From Ganoderma boninense (taxonomy: Eukaryota; Basidiomycota; Agaricomycetes; Polyporales; Polyporaceae), in assembly GCA_002900995.3 (NCBI GenBank), contig CM035313.1, positions 3,534,001 through 3,598,000 on the forward strand: a DNA stretch of 64,000 bases, read 5' to 3'. Every line of letters begins with the position of its first letter. Positions within the stretch are counted from its first letter, which is position 1. The notes under the pieces were generated by a model. It did not search any database and was not told the origin of the DNA. It worked only from the letters and a program-made list of their open reading frames with translations. Both the position numbers and the translations under genes were made by a program. Below are positions 49,044 to 60,857 of this stretch, piece by piece.

Positions 49044-50264
49044 ATGGCTTCCGACACTTCGAAACGGGCGCCGCAATGCAAGTGGCTCCCGGAGCACATC
49101 GACAAGATGCTGGAGTCTATCAAGAGCAACAAGGCTGCTCTCGGCCAGGGCAGTAACCCGACCAAAACCCACTACCAAGATGCGGCCACGGCAATTAACA
49201 CGGCCTTTGAAGGCATGCAAAATAAGGACAAAACTCTCACAAATGTGTCGGACAAATGGAGAACGGTACGTAAATTTAGGTTTAATCCCATTATGGTTCT
49301 TATTCTAGTGTAGCTCCGCTCTGTTTATCTCGGGCTTCTTGCCTGGGATAGAAAGAGCGGAGTATCCTATGACAACGACAAGTTCGGATGTGGGGTGACT
49401 GCTGAAACTCGGACCATGTGGAATGCCCACTTGGCTGAGCATAAAGCTGTCTCTGCATATGCGAATAAGCCGTGGGCATGGTTTTCAGACATGCAAGCAA
49501 TTTGCAAGACCTCAGTCACAGCCAAGGGCGAGAAGGTGTTTGCACCACATAGCACACCTGCACCAAGCCAACCCCCTGCGGTAGAGGTGTTGGATACTCA
49601 GCCTGTAGAAGGCGCCTCTTTGGTACGTGTTTTATTATATATACTTCACATAATGATTTTTATTAGTTTTAGGATAAGGAGATAGAGCCTGCAACCGAGG
49701 TTACATACAGCTCTGATGATGACGTGGTTATTTGTGACAAGGTAAGTCCGAGTCTATGCATTTCTATTTTGTTTGTGTTGATGTGGTTTGGTATAGCCCC
49801 CTCGCACTCCAGGCATGCTTGCTGCTAAGCGGCAGGCTTCAGAGGACGACCTCTCTTCAGCCTCTCAGGCTAAGCGAGCTCGTCCTGCGAGAGATGCCTT
49901 GGCCAGTGCAGGCCAGGGGCTTGAGGCACTGTCAAGGGCGGTGGAGAAGAACCTCTATGCTCTAATGCCTCCAACTCCAAGCACTCCATCTCGCAGTGCC
50001 CAAAGTACACTCCCACCAGGTCTCGAGTCAAGCCCGGTCCGGGCGCAGAATGCGATTACTCAAGCATCTTCTTTGGAGCTTGAGCATCTCAAGGATCCTG
50101 AGCTTGTTATGAAGTTTATTTGCTTTCTTGAGGCAAATGAAAAGGCTGTCATCACTTACAACACACTGGTGAAGACGGGGAAGGCAGAATTGCGGGAGTC
50201 GTATGTAAAGGAGTGTATTCGCAAGTATGATGCAGCGGAGAGCAGGAAGGAGTTGGGGCTTTGA
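49044..50264 (+). CDS. Myb/SANT-like DNA-binding protein of the Harbinger element
   Basis: 355 residues from four exons: 49044-49265, 49314-49622, 49673-49741 and 49797-50264 (introns 48, 50 and 55 nt). The N-terminal 110 residues form a Myb/SANT-like domain: CKWLPEHIDKMLESIKSNKA, NPTKTHYQDAATAINTAFEG, NVSDKWRT and, after the intron, LRSVYLGLLAWDRKSGVSYD, TMWNAHLAEHK and KPWAWFSDM. A Ser/Pro-rich linker and a C-terminal helical part (ELVMKFICFLEANEKAVITY) follow. In this superfamily the second protein binds the element and assists nuclear import and transposition. It is convergent with the transposase gene, with 11 bp between stops. Confidence 0.85.
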
Positions 50265-50275
50265 AAGATACAATA

Positions 50276-51666
50276 CTATGCTTGTTGTCTAGACTGAACA
50301 ATCCGTTGGTAGTCCTCCCACATGCGCATAGCTATGCCATCCCGCTTTCGTGATGCCCGGTGCTCCTCAGCAGCAGTGATAGGTCCGGAAGAAAGATATG
50401 CATTGTTGCAAGGTGGCGCTCCACGATCAGGGTCTGGTGGTCCACCTTCTCCATCCAGCTCTGCATTCATGTCTTCCACGGCGACTGGATCGAGCTCCAC
50501 AATCAAGTTGTGAACAGCAGCTAGGCCTGGTGGAATACGGATTTGAATGTCCATAGCGAAGTGAGCAGGAACAACGAGGATTGCAAAGCGCTTCTTCAGC
50601 ACACCGAAGATGCGCTCCACCACATTGCGCACTTGTGCATGTCGAAGATTGTATAGCTCTTGTGCATTGACTGGACTATATGCAAGTTAGTCGTGGTATA
50701 TAACTAAAATTTATCTACTCACTGCACTGCTGCACGCCCCCACTCTTTCAAGTGGTATCGCACCTTGCGATATGGTGTGAGGAGTGTATCACAAAGTGCA
50801 AACCCAGCATCTGCTATGAAATAGTGACCTATTATCTCATCAGCTGATAGTAAAGACAAGCACCATATTTAAGTACATACCAGGTGGAATGTAAAGATCA
50901 GTAAGTCTTGCTCGTGCATACATAGCACCATCAGCTGCTGCCCCTTCCCAGCCACTCACAAAATATACAAAACGCATATCCCATGTACAAGCAGCTAGGC
51001 AGTTCTGTGTCAGGTTGCCCTTCCTGTCCCGGGCACCATCTACCTCTGCAGCAGAAGGGCAACAGTTGATATGGGTACCATCGATGGCTCCGAGTGCCTG
51101 TCCAAAGTAGGTTGCAAACTTCGAGTCGTCCGCAATAAAAGGGTGGATTGGATCATCCGCCGTTGGAAGGTGAACGTGGTTGGTGTAGAAAGGTTGAGAG
51201 GAAACAATGTAAAGAACACGTTTGAAATATCTGTTGTATATAAATATTAACCATCAATATACACTCTAACATATACGCACTTGGATATAGTGGCATTTGC
51301 ACGCTGAAAGCGCTCGCCTACGTGCCGGATCTTGAGACCGGTGACGCACATGTACAAAAAAATTGCAGCTTGTTCTTCGACGGTGACGTAGCGGGTGTCG
51401 GTAAGTCCACAAGTCCGTAGTTCAGCTATGAAAGCCAGGAAGACATGGAGTCGCATGCCAAGTTCACTGTAGATACGATCGGGGTGGCCGTGAACTAGCT
51501 CCTCTACCCATGCTTGACCGGAGAGAGCTGAAGTGTGATAAGGCTGTTTCCAGTAGTACACTGATGCATACCGAGAGATTGCGAGGTAGAGGTAGTTTGC
51601 GGCACAGAGGCAGATAGCGAGCAGCAGCAGCCGTATACGGCGAGTACGGTCATCCAGCACCGGCAT
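50276..51666 (-). CDS. PIF/Harbinger DDE transposase (HARBI1-like)
   Basis: 413 residues from four exons: 51666-51281, 51230-50881, 50828-50723 and 50675-50276 (introns 50, 52 and 47 nt). The N-terminal part has a hydrophobic stretch and a helix-turn-helix-like segment (TVEEQAAIFLYMCVTGLKIR, VGERFQRANATISKYF). The DDE nuclease has the first Asp in FGQALGAIDGTHINCC, the second in VSGWEGAAADGAMYARAR (family form G-x-D), then YFIADAGFALCDTLLTPYRK, and the Glu in HAQVRNVVERIFGVLKKRF. The C-terminus is an acidic/Gly-Pro linker and a helix (HRASRKRDGIAMRMW). All motif residues are present, so the protein could be functional. Confidence 0.88.
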
Positions 51667-51851
51667 GCCGTCACGGTTGGGAAGAAGGGCAGAAGCGCCG
51701 CCAGGGAGACTCGCCGTGTCACGCCGGGAGCTGCGAACAACGGCGCCTAGTCACCATTTCTATTTCAGGACATTAAGCGCCGTCCGAGCCCATCGGAACG
51801 GCGGAAAACTGAAAGTACCGAGCGTTCGTACGCGAGCTGAACAGGGCCTTA

Positions 51852-53357
51852 GACTCAGGACAGATCGTCCTATCACAACGACTCGAGTACTACCGGTGCG
51901 ATGGCACAAGCGTTGCTCATCCAATTGCAAGGAGCAATGGTGTTCGCCGCACAGTACATGCCACTCCACAGTGGTGTCTTCCAGTAGTAGTAGTACGAGG
52001 GGCCGTCTTATGCCTGTACGAAGAAGAAATTTGAAGGAAGTGCGGTTCGTCGGAGAATTACACTGTCTAAGGTGGGGCTCGGAGTTTCCTACGTATATGT
52101 ACTAATGCTAATCTCCGGTGATGGGCACTGCAAAATTGGAGCATCCAGAGGAATGGGAATACTAGAGTGATCCCCTAGGAACTCGGAGAGGATTTATGGA
52201 GGACGTTGCCTGACATTGCACGAGCATTAAAGGGGCAGAGAGGGTGATGCAAATGGAGACGAAACTCTGGCTGGACGGAGTCGCCGAGCGCAATCATGAC
52301 AACGACGGAACCGCCGGGCTGGGACGGAAGGCTCTCCGGAAGGAGCCGGGCGCAGCCACATCGCTCGCAGTGAGCGCTCAACATTAGCCACAGACGTAGT
52401 CGTTCCCATTCTCTCCGATATGTCATCCTCCTCCTCCTCTGGCAAAACGACGACCACATGGACTCGAGCCCCGAGTAGCTAGCGCTCCTTGGCACCGCTT
52501 ATGTTGTACGTAAGACTCACATTGATATCTGTCTACAATGTATATATATTCCGAATACCTTTCTCACCGAAACCTCTGCAGCCTGCGCCGTCTAATGGTA
52601 CAAAGCCAGGTTGGGCTGCCAGGCCCAACGTTGCACCTACGTACTCGCCTGACATCCACGACTTCCGGAACACCTATGGATCCCCACTATCGGTGAGTGA
52701 TGCGTAACAACAATATTACAATTAACTCAGACTTAAACACACGCAAATGTTCTATTTCATCATCCTGCTCGGCGCGGACGGGGGCGCTACTGCTGTCTAA
52801 TACAGAAACTGACAGCCCCATTCCTCCGCCGATGACCCGTACAACTATTTCATCTCTACATCCTTCCAAATGATGCGTCGTGAGCGGAGAAAAAGCAACG
52901 TAAGGCGGCTTATACTCCACAGCGTGAGGCCTCCACGAGCGTCGCCCTACCATGCGTCACTCTCGAGTATCGGGCCCAGCTGGATCGGGGCTTGCGTCGT
53001 AGATACAACGGGGTCGCTAAGGTCTCCAATTCAATCCGGCCGCGCACCGGTACTAGTCGCACTCCGGCTCCGGCACCGTCAGAGAAGAGGAGGCTGTACA
53101 CGCCAAGAAATGGCACAAGGACGAATCCTTTCAAGTTGACACACTCGTCCCCGACTTGCACCGAGGCGTTGAACATGAACGTATAAATGCCGAATGGGAT
53201 ACAGGTTGGGCCATCAATCAAGTCTCATATCCACGGACAGGAGGTACGTCGTCCTCACCATGCATTCCGTGGAGACTGCGGAGATCGCGGATGGAGTGGC
53301 CCTTCACCTCAATACTCATTTATAGAGTCGCAAGCGTGTGCCATCGCGAAAAACGAC
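51852..53357. other. Intergenic between Harbinger element and hydrolase 3
   Basis: No gene can be supported. Frames of 60-150 codons are present on both strands without motifs. The right end is the promoter of hydrolase 3. Confidence 0.5.
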
Positions 53358-55405
53358 ATGGACACCGTCAAGCACAAGACAGAGTGGGCGTGTATGGTTG
53401 GCTCGCGACGATCCCAGGTCCGGCGGCCCAGGACTCGAGCATTGCTCCTTGCGGTCGCTGTCGCAGTGGCCGCTGGCATCCCGGTAGCATCCGGGTTTCG
53501 CAACGTTAACCACACCTTAATCACGGCAGTCTGTCCGGGCACTCAGTCCGACGCTGCCCCTGCGAACAGCACTAGTGCCGTGAACACTACGAGCGACTTC
53601 GACTGGCAGTCCGTGAGTCGAGCCCAGATTGTCTCCTATCATTTTGTGGACCGGACGCTGACTATTTACCTCGCCTGCTGTATGAAGCTCACGCCCTCTA
53701 CGGACATCAACTGGGCGCCCTGCTACGACGGCCACCAATGCGCCCGCCTCCTCCTCCCGCTCGACTACCTCTCTGTCAACAGCTCGTCCAGCGATGCCCC
53801 CAGCGCAACCACCGCCATCGCGCTCCGCATGATCCCCGCGCGCGACCGCGCCAACTACCGCGGCAGTGTCCTCGTCAACCCCGGGGGCCCGGGGGGCGCT
53901 GGCACGGGCGATTTCATGACGCTCTTCGGGCAGAACCTCTCGGCGGTCGTCGGCGACTCGTTCGACGTCCTGGCGTTCGACCCGCGCGGGGTCGGCGCGA
54001 GCACGCCTGCCCTCGAGTGCTTCGCGAGCAACGCGGCGCGGGACATCTGGAACACGCAGGAGGGCCGCCAGCTCTTGAACGCCACGGACGACGCGCTGCT
54101 GGACTTCTATGTGGGACGGGCGAGGGTCGTCGGGGACCGGTGCAAGGGGATCAGCGTGGAGATGGAGGGGGGCGATATTGCGCGGTTCATGGGCACGGCG
54201 AGCGTCGCGACGGACATGGTAAAGATCGCGGAGAAGCTCGGACAAGATAAAGTGCAGTTCTGGGGTTTCGTGAGTGACCTCATCCCCAAACCGCCCGATG
54301 CATAAGGACGCTGACGGGGCATCTTCCTCACTTGCAGAGCTACGGCACGGTCCTCGGCCAGTATTTCTCGGCCATGTACCCCGACAAAGTCGGGCGGGTG
54401 ATCCTCGACGGCGTGTTCGACGGGTACAACTACCGCAGCGGCCTCTGGAACTCCAACCTCCTCGACAACGAGGTCGTCATCGACTCCCTCTTCACCTTCT
54501 GCCACCAGGCTGGCCCGCTCAAATGCCCCTTGTATGAGTCGACCCCGTCGGCCATCCGCGACCGCTTCCATGGCGTCCTCGACGCCGTCAAGCGAAGCCC
54601 GATCCCGATCCCGCTCGCGGAGCCTCCGCTAGTAGTCACCTACAAGGCCCTGGCGAACCAGATCCTGAACGGCGCATACACCCCGCTCGCCCTGTACCCG
54701 ATCCTGGCCGCCACCATCCACGCGATCGAGACGGCGAACCAGACGACGCTCGCCCTCCTCGCGCCGACCATCGCCAGCCCCGTCGTCTGCGACTGCCAGG
54801 CTCAGGGTGCGGCCCCGCCCGACAACGAGTACGAGGCGGAAAGCGCCATCGCGTGCGGGGACGTCGACACGGACCCGCCGCAGACGTTCGACCGCGCCGC
54901 GTTCCGCACGTTCTTCGCGGACCTGGTGCGCGGCGCGCCCACGTCCGGGCCCTCCTGGGCGACGCTCCACCTCGGGTGCACGCAGTGGCCCGTCCGCGCC
55001 GCGTGGCGCTACACCGGCACGCTCTCCACCGCGAACCGCACCACGGCAAATCCGATGCTCGTCGTGCAGCCGAAATTCGACCCGGTGTGCCCGCTGCGGG
55101 ACGCGCTCGCAGTGCGGGGGCGGTACGCGGGCGCGGGGCTGCTCGTGCAGGACTCGTACGGGCACGCATCGCTCGCCGCCCCGAGTGTGTGCACGGCCAG
55201 GGCGGTGAGGGCGTACCTGGAGGACGGGACGCTGCCGGAGGAGGGGACGGTGTGCGAACCGGACGAGCTGCCGTTCGTTGGGCAGGTGAGCGGGGGCGAG
55301 GATGCGGTGCAGGCGAGGGCGGAGGAGGATGAGAGGCTGTTGGATGCGCTGAGGGGCTTGGAAGGGGCCGTGCGCATGTTTGGGGCGGGGCGGTTCAAGT
55401 TGTGA
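53358..55405 (+). CDS. TAP-like alpha/beta hydrolase 3
   Basis: 634-residue paralogue of the two hydrolases in the first 7 kb, on the opposite strand. Exons: 53358-53612, 53698-10 corrected to 53688-54269, and 54338-55405 (introns 75 and 68 nt). The N-terminal basic stretch and hydrophobic segment (ALLLAVAVAVAAGIPVASGF) suggest a membrane anchor. Core: LLPLDYL, NPGGPGGAG, DPRGVGAS; the nucleophile motif GFSYGT is assembled across the second intron exactly as in the paralogues. The C-terminal domain has QPKFDPVCPL (probable catalytic Asp) and DSYGHASLAAPSVC (probable His). The C-terminal tail after CEPDELPFVGQVSG is about 35 residues longer than in hydrolase 2. Expected to act on small peptides or esters outside the cell or at its surface; substrate unknown. 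Confidence 0.88.
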
Positions 55406-56558
55406 AGGGGGTGCTTGTCCTTTGCGGCTGGGTGTGCAGTGGATGGTTCGGCGATATAGAACAGGTTGATCCTGCGTGCTTGGTTTATCGTGTAGATTTG
55501 AATCTGGAAGCCTTCTAAGTTGGCTGCTGACTTAGAGCCTGAGGTTTTTGAATTTGTTGGTTAGAGGCGAATACGGATCCGGTGACCCCCGGATTGCTTC
55601 GGGTACCGCACGGCGGCGTGGGGCATACAACTCGCTGTGTATGTAAACTGCCACAGTGTAGATTGTCGTTGCAGTGGAGGCATCTGTAGGTCCAGGTGGG
55701 TCGCTCAGATGTGAGATGTTTCCCCCCGGTCCTCCTCCGATCTTCCAGAATAAGGCGTCGAACACACACGGCTCGGGGTGAACAGACAGTTCAAGGCTGT
55801 CAGGAAGGTCGCATGTCCAAGAGTGCTCAGCCAACGGACTCATTTAGCATTAATAGCAATAGCTCACGTATTATCGGAGGTGTAGCTTCAGCCTGAGGTT
55901 GAACGTCGAACACAAATATCAACATCGTGACGATTTCTGGCTTTCTGTTGCCTAAAAAGTCAGATTTTACTTTGATGGAAACAGATAAGTTGCTTTCGCA
56001 CCCGAGGTCCCGAGACACAGCATGGCTTGCAGTGCCACGGACTCGCCTTGGAAGATAAGTTGATGCCTGCATGCAGCTAGCAGAGACGGTGAGAACCCAT
56101 ACATAGTGCCGATAATTCACCTTCCAATAATACGTGCCGAGGAGGTTTTGGAAGGTTAAGGACTCAAGGAGAGCTGGCGCGTGAGGCCTTGCCAGTGAGG
56201 CCTGACGGAGGTGCGAGATACGTCTCGCCGCCCAAAATCGCCCGAAATCTCTGGCAGCCAATCACGGGAGAGGACGCGGTCGTCCAAATTGAGTAAGCTA
56301 AGCGCCTGCAAACGACTTCCCACTCAGACTCCCGGGCCCAGCTGCGACTCTCCACGCATCTTCTACCTGTTCAATATTCCTGCATCTGCCGCTTGACCTC
56401 AAACTGCGACCGTTGCCCCAACACGCCCGTGCTTGCGGGGCGTTTTCGTGTCCCCGTGACGCACAGCTCTTCGTTCAAACACCCTCTGTTTCTTCCCTCC
56501 CGCGTCTCCCTGGTACGTGCCGCTGTCATTCCTAAGCGACACGTTCGACGTATCCTCC

Positions 56559-57055
56559 ATGTCTGCGCAGCCAAGGAACTGGACCAGGAAAGGAATAGAT
56601 GAGGAGCAGGAGGCTGAGAGGAATAAGCAGCAGGTGAGTGGCTCTGTCGTGCAGGAAGTGGCGGGCAGTCGTTTGTCTCTTTCATGTCCTGCCCGAACTT
56701 TTACTTAATGGCCCCCAAACTCTCTTGAAAGATTGTGTTTGTCTGCATGGAGCCCCTGCTCCTTCCGTAATCTCGCCCTTCTTCCTTGTCCTTGTCCTTC
56801 CAACTCGTCCTGACTCCTAGCCCGCCGCTCCTCTCAACCGGCTCATGACCTTTCGTAGAATCAACCTGCTGCCATATCCAAGTGATACTCATTTTCGGAC
56901 GATAGCCACCCTCCCGCCGCTTTCATCTGTACATGCCTGCCGACGTCACGTCCCAGAACGCGTTCAACAAGAGCGCCCGTTCCGAACTCGATGAACTCAT
57001 CGATGAAGCCGTTGACGACCGTGATGCCGTTGAGAGCGGCCCGGACAAAAACTGA
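56559..57055 (+). CDS. Possible small spliced gene (about 30-60 residues)
   Basis: An ATG at 56559 opens MSAQPRNWTRKGIDEEQEAE, 25 codons of charged, well-composed protein ending at a perfect GTGAGT donor (56634). Two phase-0 acceptors are possible. The one at 56857-56858 would give 33 residues in total. The one at 56955-56956 would join NAFNKSARSELDELIDEAVD and end at 57055, 57 residues in total. The second exon can also be read as a 40-codon frame from its own ATG at 56933. I recognise no family. It is also covered by an antisense frame (57097-56861) with a signal-peptide-like start, so orientation is not certain. Confidence 0.3.
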
Positions 57056-58596
57056 AAGAACGACAAGTAGCACAAGCCTCGCAGCTGCAGAACTCACACG
57101 TCAGCAGCGCAGCGTTGGCTACACATTTTTCAATGGCTGAGAGCAAAGCCCTGCGTTAAGAAGAGCGTCCCGGGCAATGTAAGGTCTGTTTTTTCTACCA
57201 ATGTTCGCCGCTAGCGGTTCAAGTTGTAGATGTTCTCGCATAGCAGCGACTGTTCAGCATCGGTCGCAAGCGTGACACGACGGTAGGGACTACAACGGTG
57301 TTCACAAACCATGAACTACAGACTGCAGGCATAACATGTACTAGGCATTGCAGCTTTGAAGGCTGCCGACGGCATTCCACGGCGGTACAAATGGCCCGAC
57401 TGACGAGCGATCCGCTATCAAGCGTACGACGAATGGCTCATGAACCGTCCCATGGACGATCCATGAACCGTTCGACAGATGGCTTGGCTTGGACCTATGA
57501 ACAACTCTCCATGAGCTGTCCATGCGACGTTCCACCATCACATGAATCGTCGGACTGCCACCCAACTTGAACGGTTCCGCGTGCGACATAGGACGCCTAT
57601 CTATACATAGCCTGCAAGTCAGACGATCAGTCAGTCGAAGCCTCTCAGACAAACTGCCCATATGCAGCTACCGGACATAGAGAGGGGGTTAGGACCCTGC
57701 GTTAGGCGTCACGGCGCTGAAACTGACACTTCGCCACCAGGTACTGCTGCTTCTATGGATGGATCCACCGTCTTCTCTTGTGTACTCTTGACTTTCAGGT
57801 GTACGGAAGACATCCACAACGCCCGACGAGTCGACTGATCGCAACTACGACCCGGTGGTTTTCGCGACCAGAGCCCTTTAACCTCTTACCGGCGGAGTCA
57901 GCATCCGCCCTTCTTGGTCTCTCTGTGTGGCACTTCCGCTACTAGATACGAAGAGGAAGAAGACAAGCTGCCGCAGACAGGCTTTGTCATCCTGAAGGAT
58001 GCGCTTTGGAATGACGCCTCCTTCTACATTCCCAGTGCGCCATCACTAGTACTACTCATCAGGATGCTCGGTCCACGTTGCTGCTTAACAAGGGCGGCAA
58101 ACTATGTTGGTGTGACCGCACCATTCAGCATGTTTAGTGTCCCTCCATGACATGATCGTGTAAGCTCACTTTTCGGCTCTGTTTCAGGGACTGCTGTGGT
58201 GCTTGGGACACGGCCGTGCCACGCCCATTGGAGAAGGTAGCCATGACCACGACACTGGCCATGATCACTCGGAGATACCAGTCGCCCGCACCCTCCTTCT
58301 CAAGCACCGGAAAGCGTCTTTGGCCCTAGGCCATTGTCGTAATATGAACGTCAGAACATGGCTATTCCTAGATCACTATCATGCATGCTGTCTCGATCTT
58401 GGCAGAAGTTCTCGTTAGTTCTATGGCCTTCACGTCTTTGTCCGCTTTCTCACTTGAAGTCATACGTCTCCAGCGCGCCACTGCCGTCCGTGCGCCTGCA
58501 CCACGAGCTCGGTCTGATGCATGCTACTGCTTTGTGGCCTGCAGTGTCCTGGCTCCCCCTCAGCCTGGGTGAAGATCAGCGCACGTACAGCTGAAG

Positions 58597-58603
58597 TATA
58601 AAG
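58597..58603 (+). promoter_or_regulatory. TATA box of the Lys-N type protease gene
   Basis: TATAAAG, 78 bp upstream of the ATG, followed by a pyrimidine-rich leader (CCCTTCCCTCAATCACTCG) typical of highly expressed fungal secreted enzymes. Confidence 0.6.
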
Positions 58604-58680
58604 AGGTCGACTTAGTGTTCCCCTTCCCTCAATCACTCGAACTCCTCCTTCCAGTGAAACAATCTCCCATCCTCGCCATC

Positions 58681-59921
58681 ATGCTGTTCTCCAACACTCT
58701 TCGCACTGCCCTCGTCGCTCTTGCGGTCGCGGCATGCGCTGCCTCCGCTGCTCCCGCAGCAGCTGGCACCACCTCCCTCAAGCTCACCATGGCGGGCCCT
58801 GGCGCTGTCAATGGCGTCGAGGACCTGAAGGTTGTCACCACGCTCACCAACACGGGAGACGAGACCGTCAAGCTCCTCAGCCACCCGAGTAGCATCCTGG
58901 GCACCCTTCCTGGCGATACCTTCACCATCACCAACGATGCTGGGGCCACACCGGACTTCATTGGTGCCAGAGTCAAATACTCACCCACCGTCGCTGCGAC
59001 CTCGACTGACCCGTCGGCCGTGACGGTCATTGACCCCGGCAAGTCCGTTTTGCTCACCCATGATCGTAAGTGTGCTGCTCGCATAAAGCATAAATGATGT
59101 CGTCGTTCATGACGGGCACCCTTTAGTCTCGGCGGCGTACAACTTCACCAGCACGGGCTATGGCACGTACACCATCGAACCGTCCGACCTCCTCCACGCC
59201 GTGGGTTCCAACAACGAGATCTCCGAGATCCACGCGGATGTCGAGCCGTTCGCCGCCACGATCGCCGCTGGCAAGCTCGTCGTCGCTCGCCCGAGTCACC
59301 CGACGGGCGGGAGCCTCGCCAAGCGCGCGACGTTCACGAACTGCACGGCCAGCCAGCAGACGCAGGTGAACACGGCCGCCTCCGGGGCGCAGAACTACGC
59401 CAGCACGAGCCTCACCTACCTCCGCACCACCACGAACACGACGCGCTTCCGGACGTGGTTCGGGAGCTACGACGGCGACCGCCACGACACCGTGCTCGAC
59501 CACTTCAGCAGGATCAATGCGAACAACTTCGCGAACTTCCAGTACGACTGCTCGTGCACGACCGCGGGCGTGTTCGCGTTCGTCTACCCGGACCAGTTCG
59601 GCACGGTCAACCTGTGCCCGCTGTTCTGGCCTGCGCCGCAGACCGGGACGGACTCCAAGGCGGGCACGCTCATCCACGAGGTGCGTCCAGTTTTGCCAGA
59701 CTCACGGTGACAGTGACAGTGAGGCTGCTGCCGGACGTTTTCGCGGATGCTGAAGCTGTGTTCCTTTATAGGCGTCCCACTTCACCGCCAATGGCGGGAC
59801 GTTCGACATCGCGGATGGCCGGGCGCAAGCGCAGGCACTGGCTACGGCCTTCCCCGAGGGGGCGGTCATCAACGCCGACAACCACCAGTACTTCGCGGAG
59901 AACAACCCTGCGCTCCCTTGA
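58681..59921 (+). CDS. Peptidyl-Lys metalloendopeptidase (Lys-N type, M35 aspzincin)
   Basis: Secreted zinc endopeptidase that cuts on the amino side of lysine; 362 residues as a preproprotein. Exons: 58681-59065, 59127-59680 and 59772-59921 (introns 61 and 91 nt). Signal peptide: MLFSNTLRTALVALAVAACA, cleaved near ASAA-PAAA. The propeptide runs to a Kex2-type site GSLAKR at about residue 195; the mature enzyme starts ATFTNCTASQ. Mature motifs match the mushroom Lys-N enzymes: TRFRTWFGSYDGDRHDTVLD, YDCSCTTAGVFAFVYPDQFG, then the zinc site HEASH with the third ligand in GGTFD, and NADNHQYFAENNPALP at the end. The intron between exons 2 and 3 divides HE from ASH. A TATA box lies upstream. Likely role: extracellular protein breakdown for nitrogen. 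Confidence 0.93.
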
Positions 59922-60857
59922 GCACTGCTAGTAGAACGTTGACGGGAGCCTATGGGCGCGCTGCGCCTCGAGTTTGGTGTCGATATAGAGAGCGGAAGGC
60001 TAGACTTGGAATTTGGTAGAATTTTGTAGTTGATGTTTGAAGGAAGTGTTGTTGGAATCTCGAGGAGTGCGATGCCGAGGATGGGATTTTGAGTCGTGAC
60101 GGCCATATACGCAAAGGGGAGGGCCGGAGGCACAGGAATTTGCCCGATGCACAATGGAGCACGATGATCCTGCTCCCGATGCTGTTGCAAGAAACCATTC
60201 TACGGAGACAGGCGGAGTTGTCAGTCGCTTTAGGAGGCTGACGGAGCAGTGGCTAAGTCCATTACGGTCGGGTGGACCGTCACTCCAATATGGATAAAGG
60301 TATACTTAACCCCAACGCGAGCACTGCCACATCATTCACAATGGATGAGATCACCGCGCGAACTTCAACTTATTCAGCTCCAAAGGCAAGCTATCAAGTC
60401 TATTGCGCGCACGCAGAGCTCTGGGACCCTGGCATCAGGACCTTAGACTCGATACTGTCGGCCTCGGGACCACCGAGCGCTTGCTAGTAATACGAGCCAG
60501 CGGAGGCACTCACAGCCAGTCCTGCTGGCCCATAACCTCAAGTCACTTTACGAACGACAGTGCGCAAGGATATCAGGACTAGGAACAACATGCCCCACAT
60601 GCACCATCTTCAGGGCGTGAGCAGCAACTACATGCCCAGTATACCACTGCCGCACATTCCCAGCGATGTCCGATATGGGAATAGGGCTCTCCACAGGGTG
60701 GAAGACGAAGTTGAACGAGGTGTTAGAAATCAAAGGATATCTGTGGTCACCATTTAGAGTCTATAAGAAAACAGAGCGAAGGAGAGAAAGTGAGGAACGA
60801 TTACATATATATGTAAGGTACTTAGCAAGTCAATACGATATCTCTGCGAGACCAGCA
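59922..60857. other. Convergent intergenic region
   Basis: 3' regions of the protease gene and of the Mtf2-like gene. Only short frames; nothing recognised. Confidence 0.55.

Larger units (their letters stand above)
48816..51848. mobile_element. PIF/Harbinger DNA transposon, complete
   Basis: 3033-bp element with perfect 66-bp terminal inverted repeats (48816-48881 and 51783-51848, starting GGCCCTGTTCAGCTCGCG), flanked by the 3-bp target duplication TTA (48813-48815 and 51849-51851). The TIR start GGSCCTGTT and a TWA target are the hallmarks of PIF/Harbinger. It carries the two expected convergent genes, a Myb/SANT-like DNA-binding protein and a DDE transposase, both open over all exons. Identical TIRs and intact frames point to a recent insertion. 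Confidence 0.95.
55406..58680. other. Intergenic, 3.3 kb
   Basis: No gene with a recognised domain. It contains a possible small two-exon gene (56559-57055, listed separately) and the promoter of the metalloprotease gene. Confidence 0.45.
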
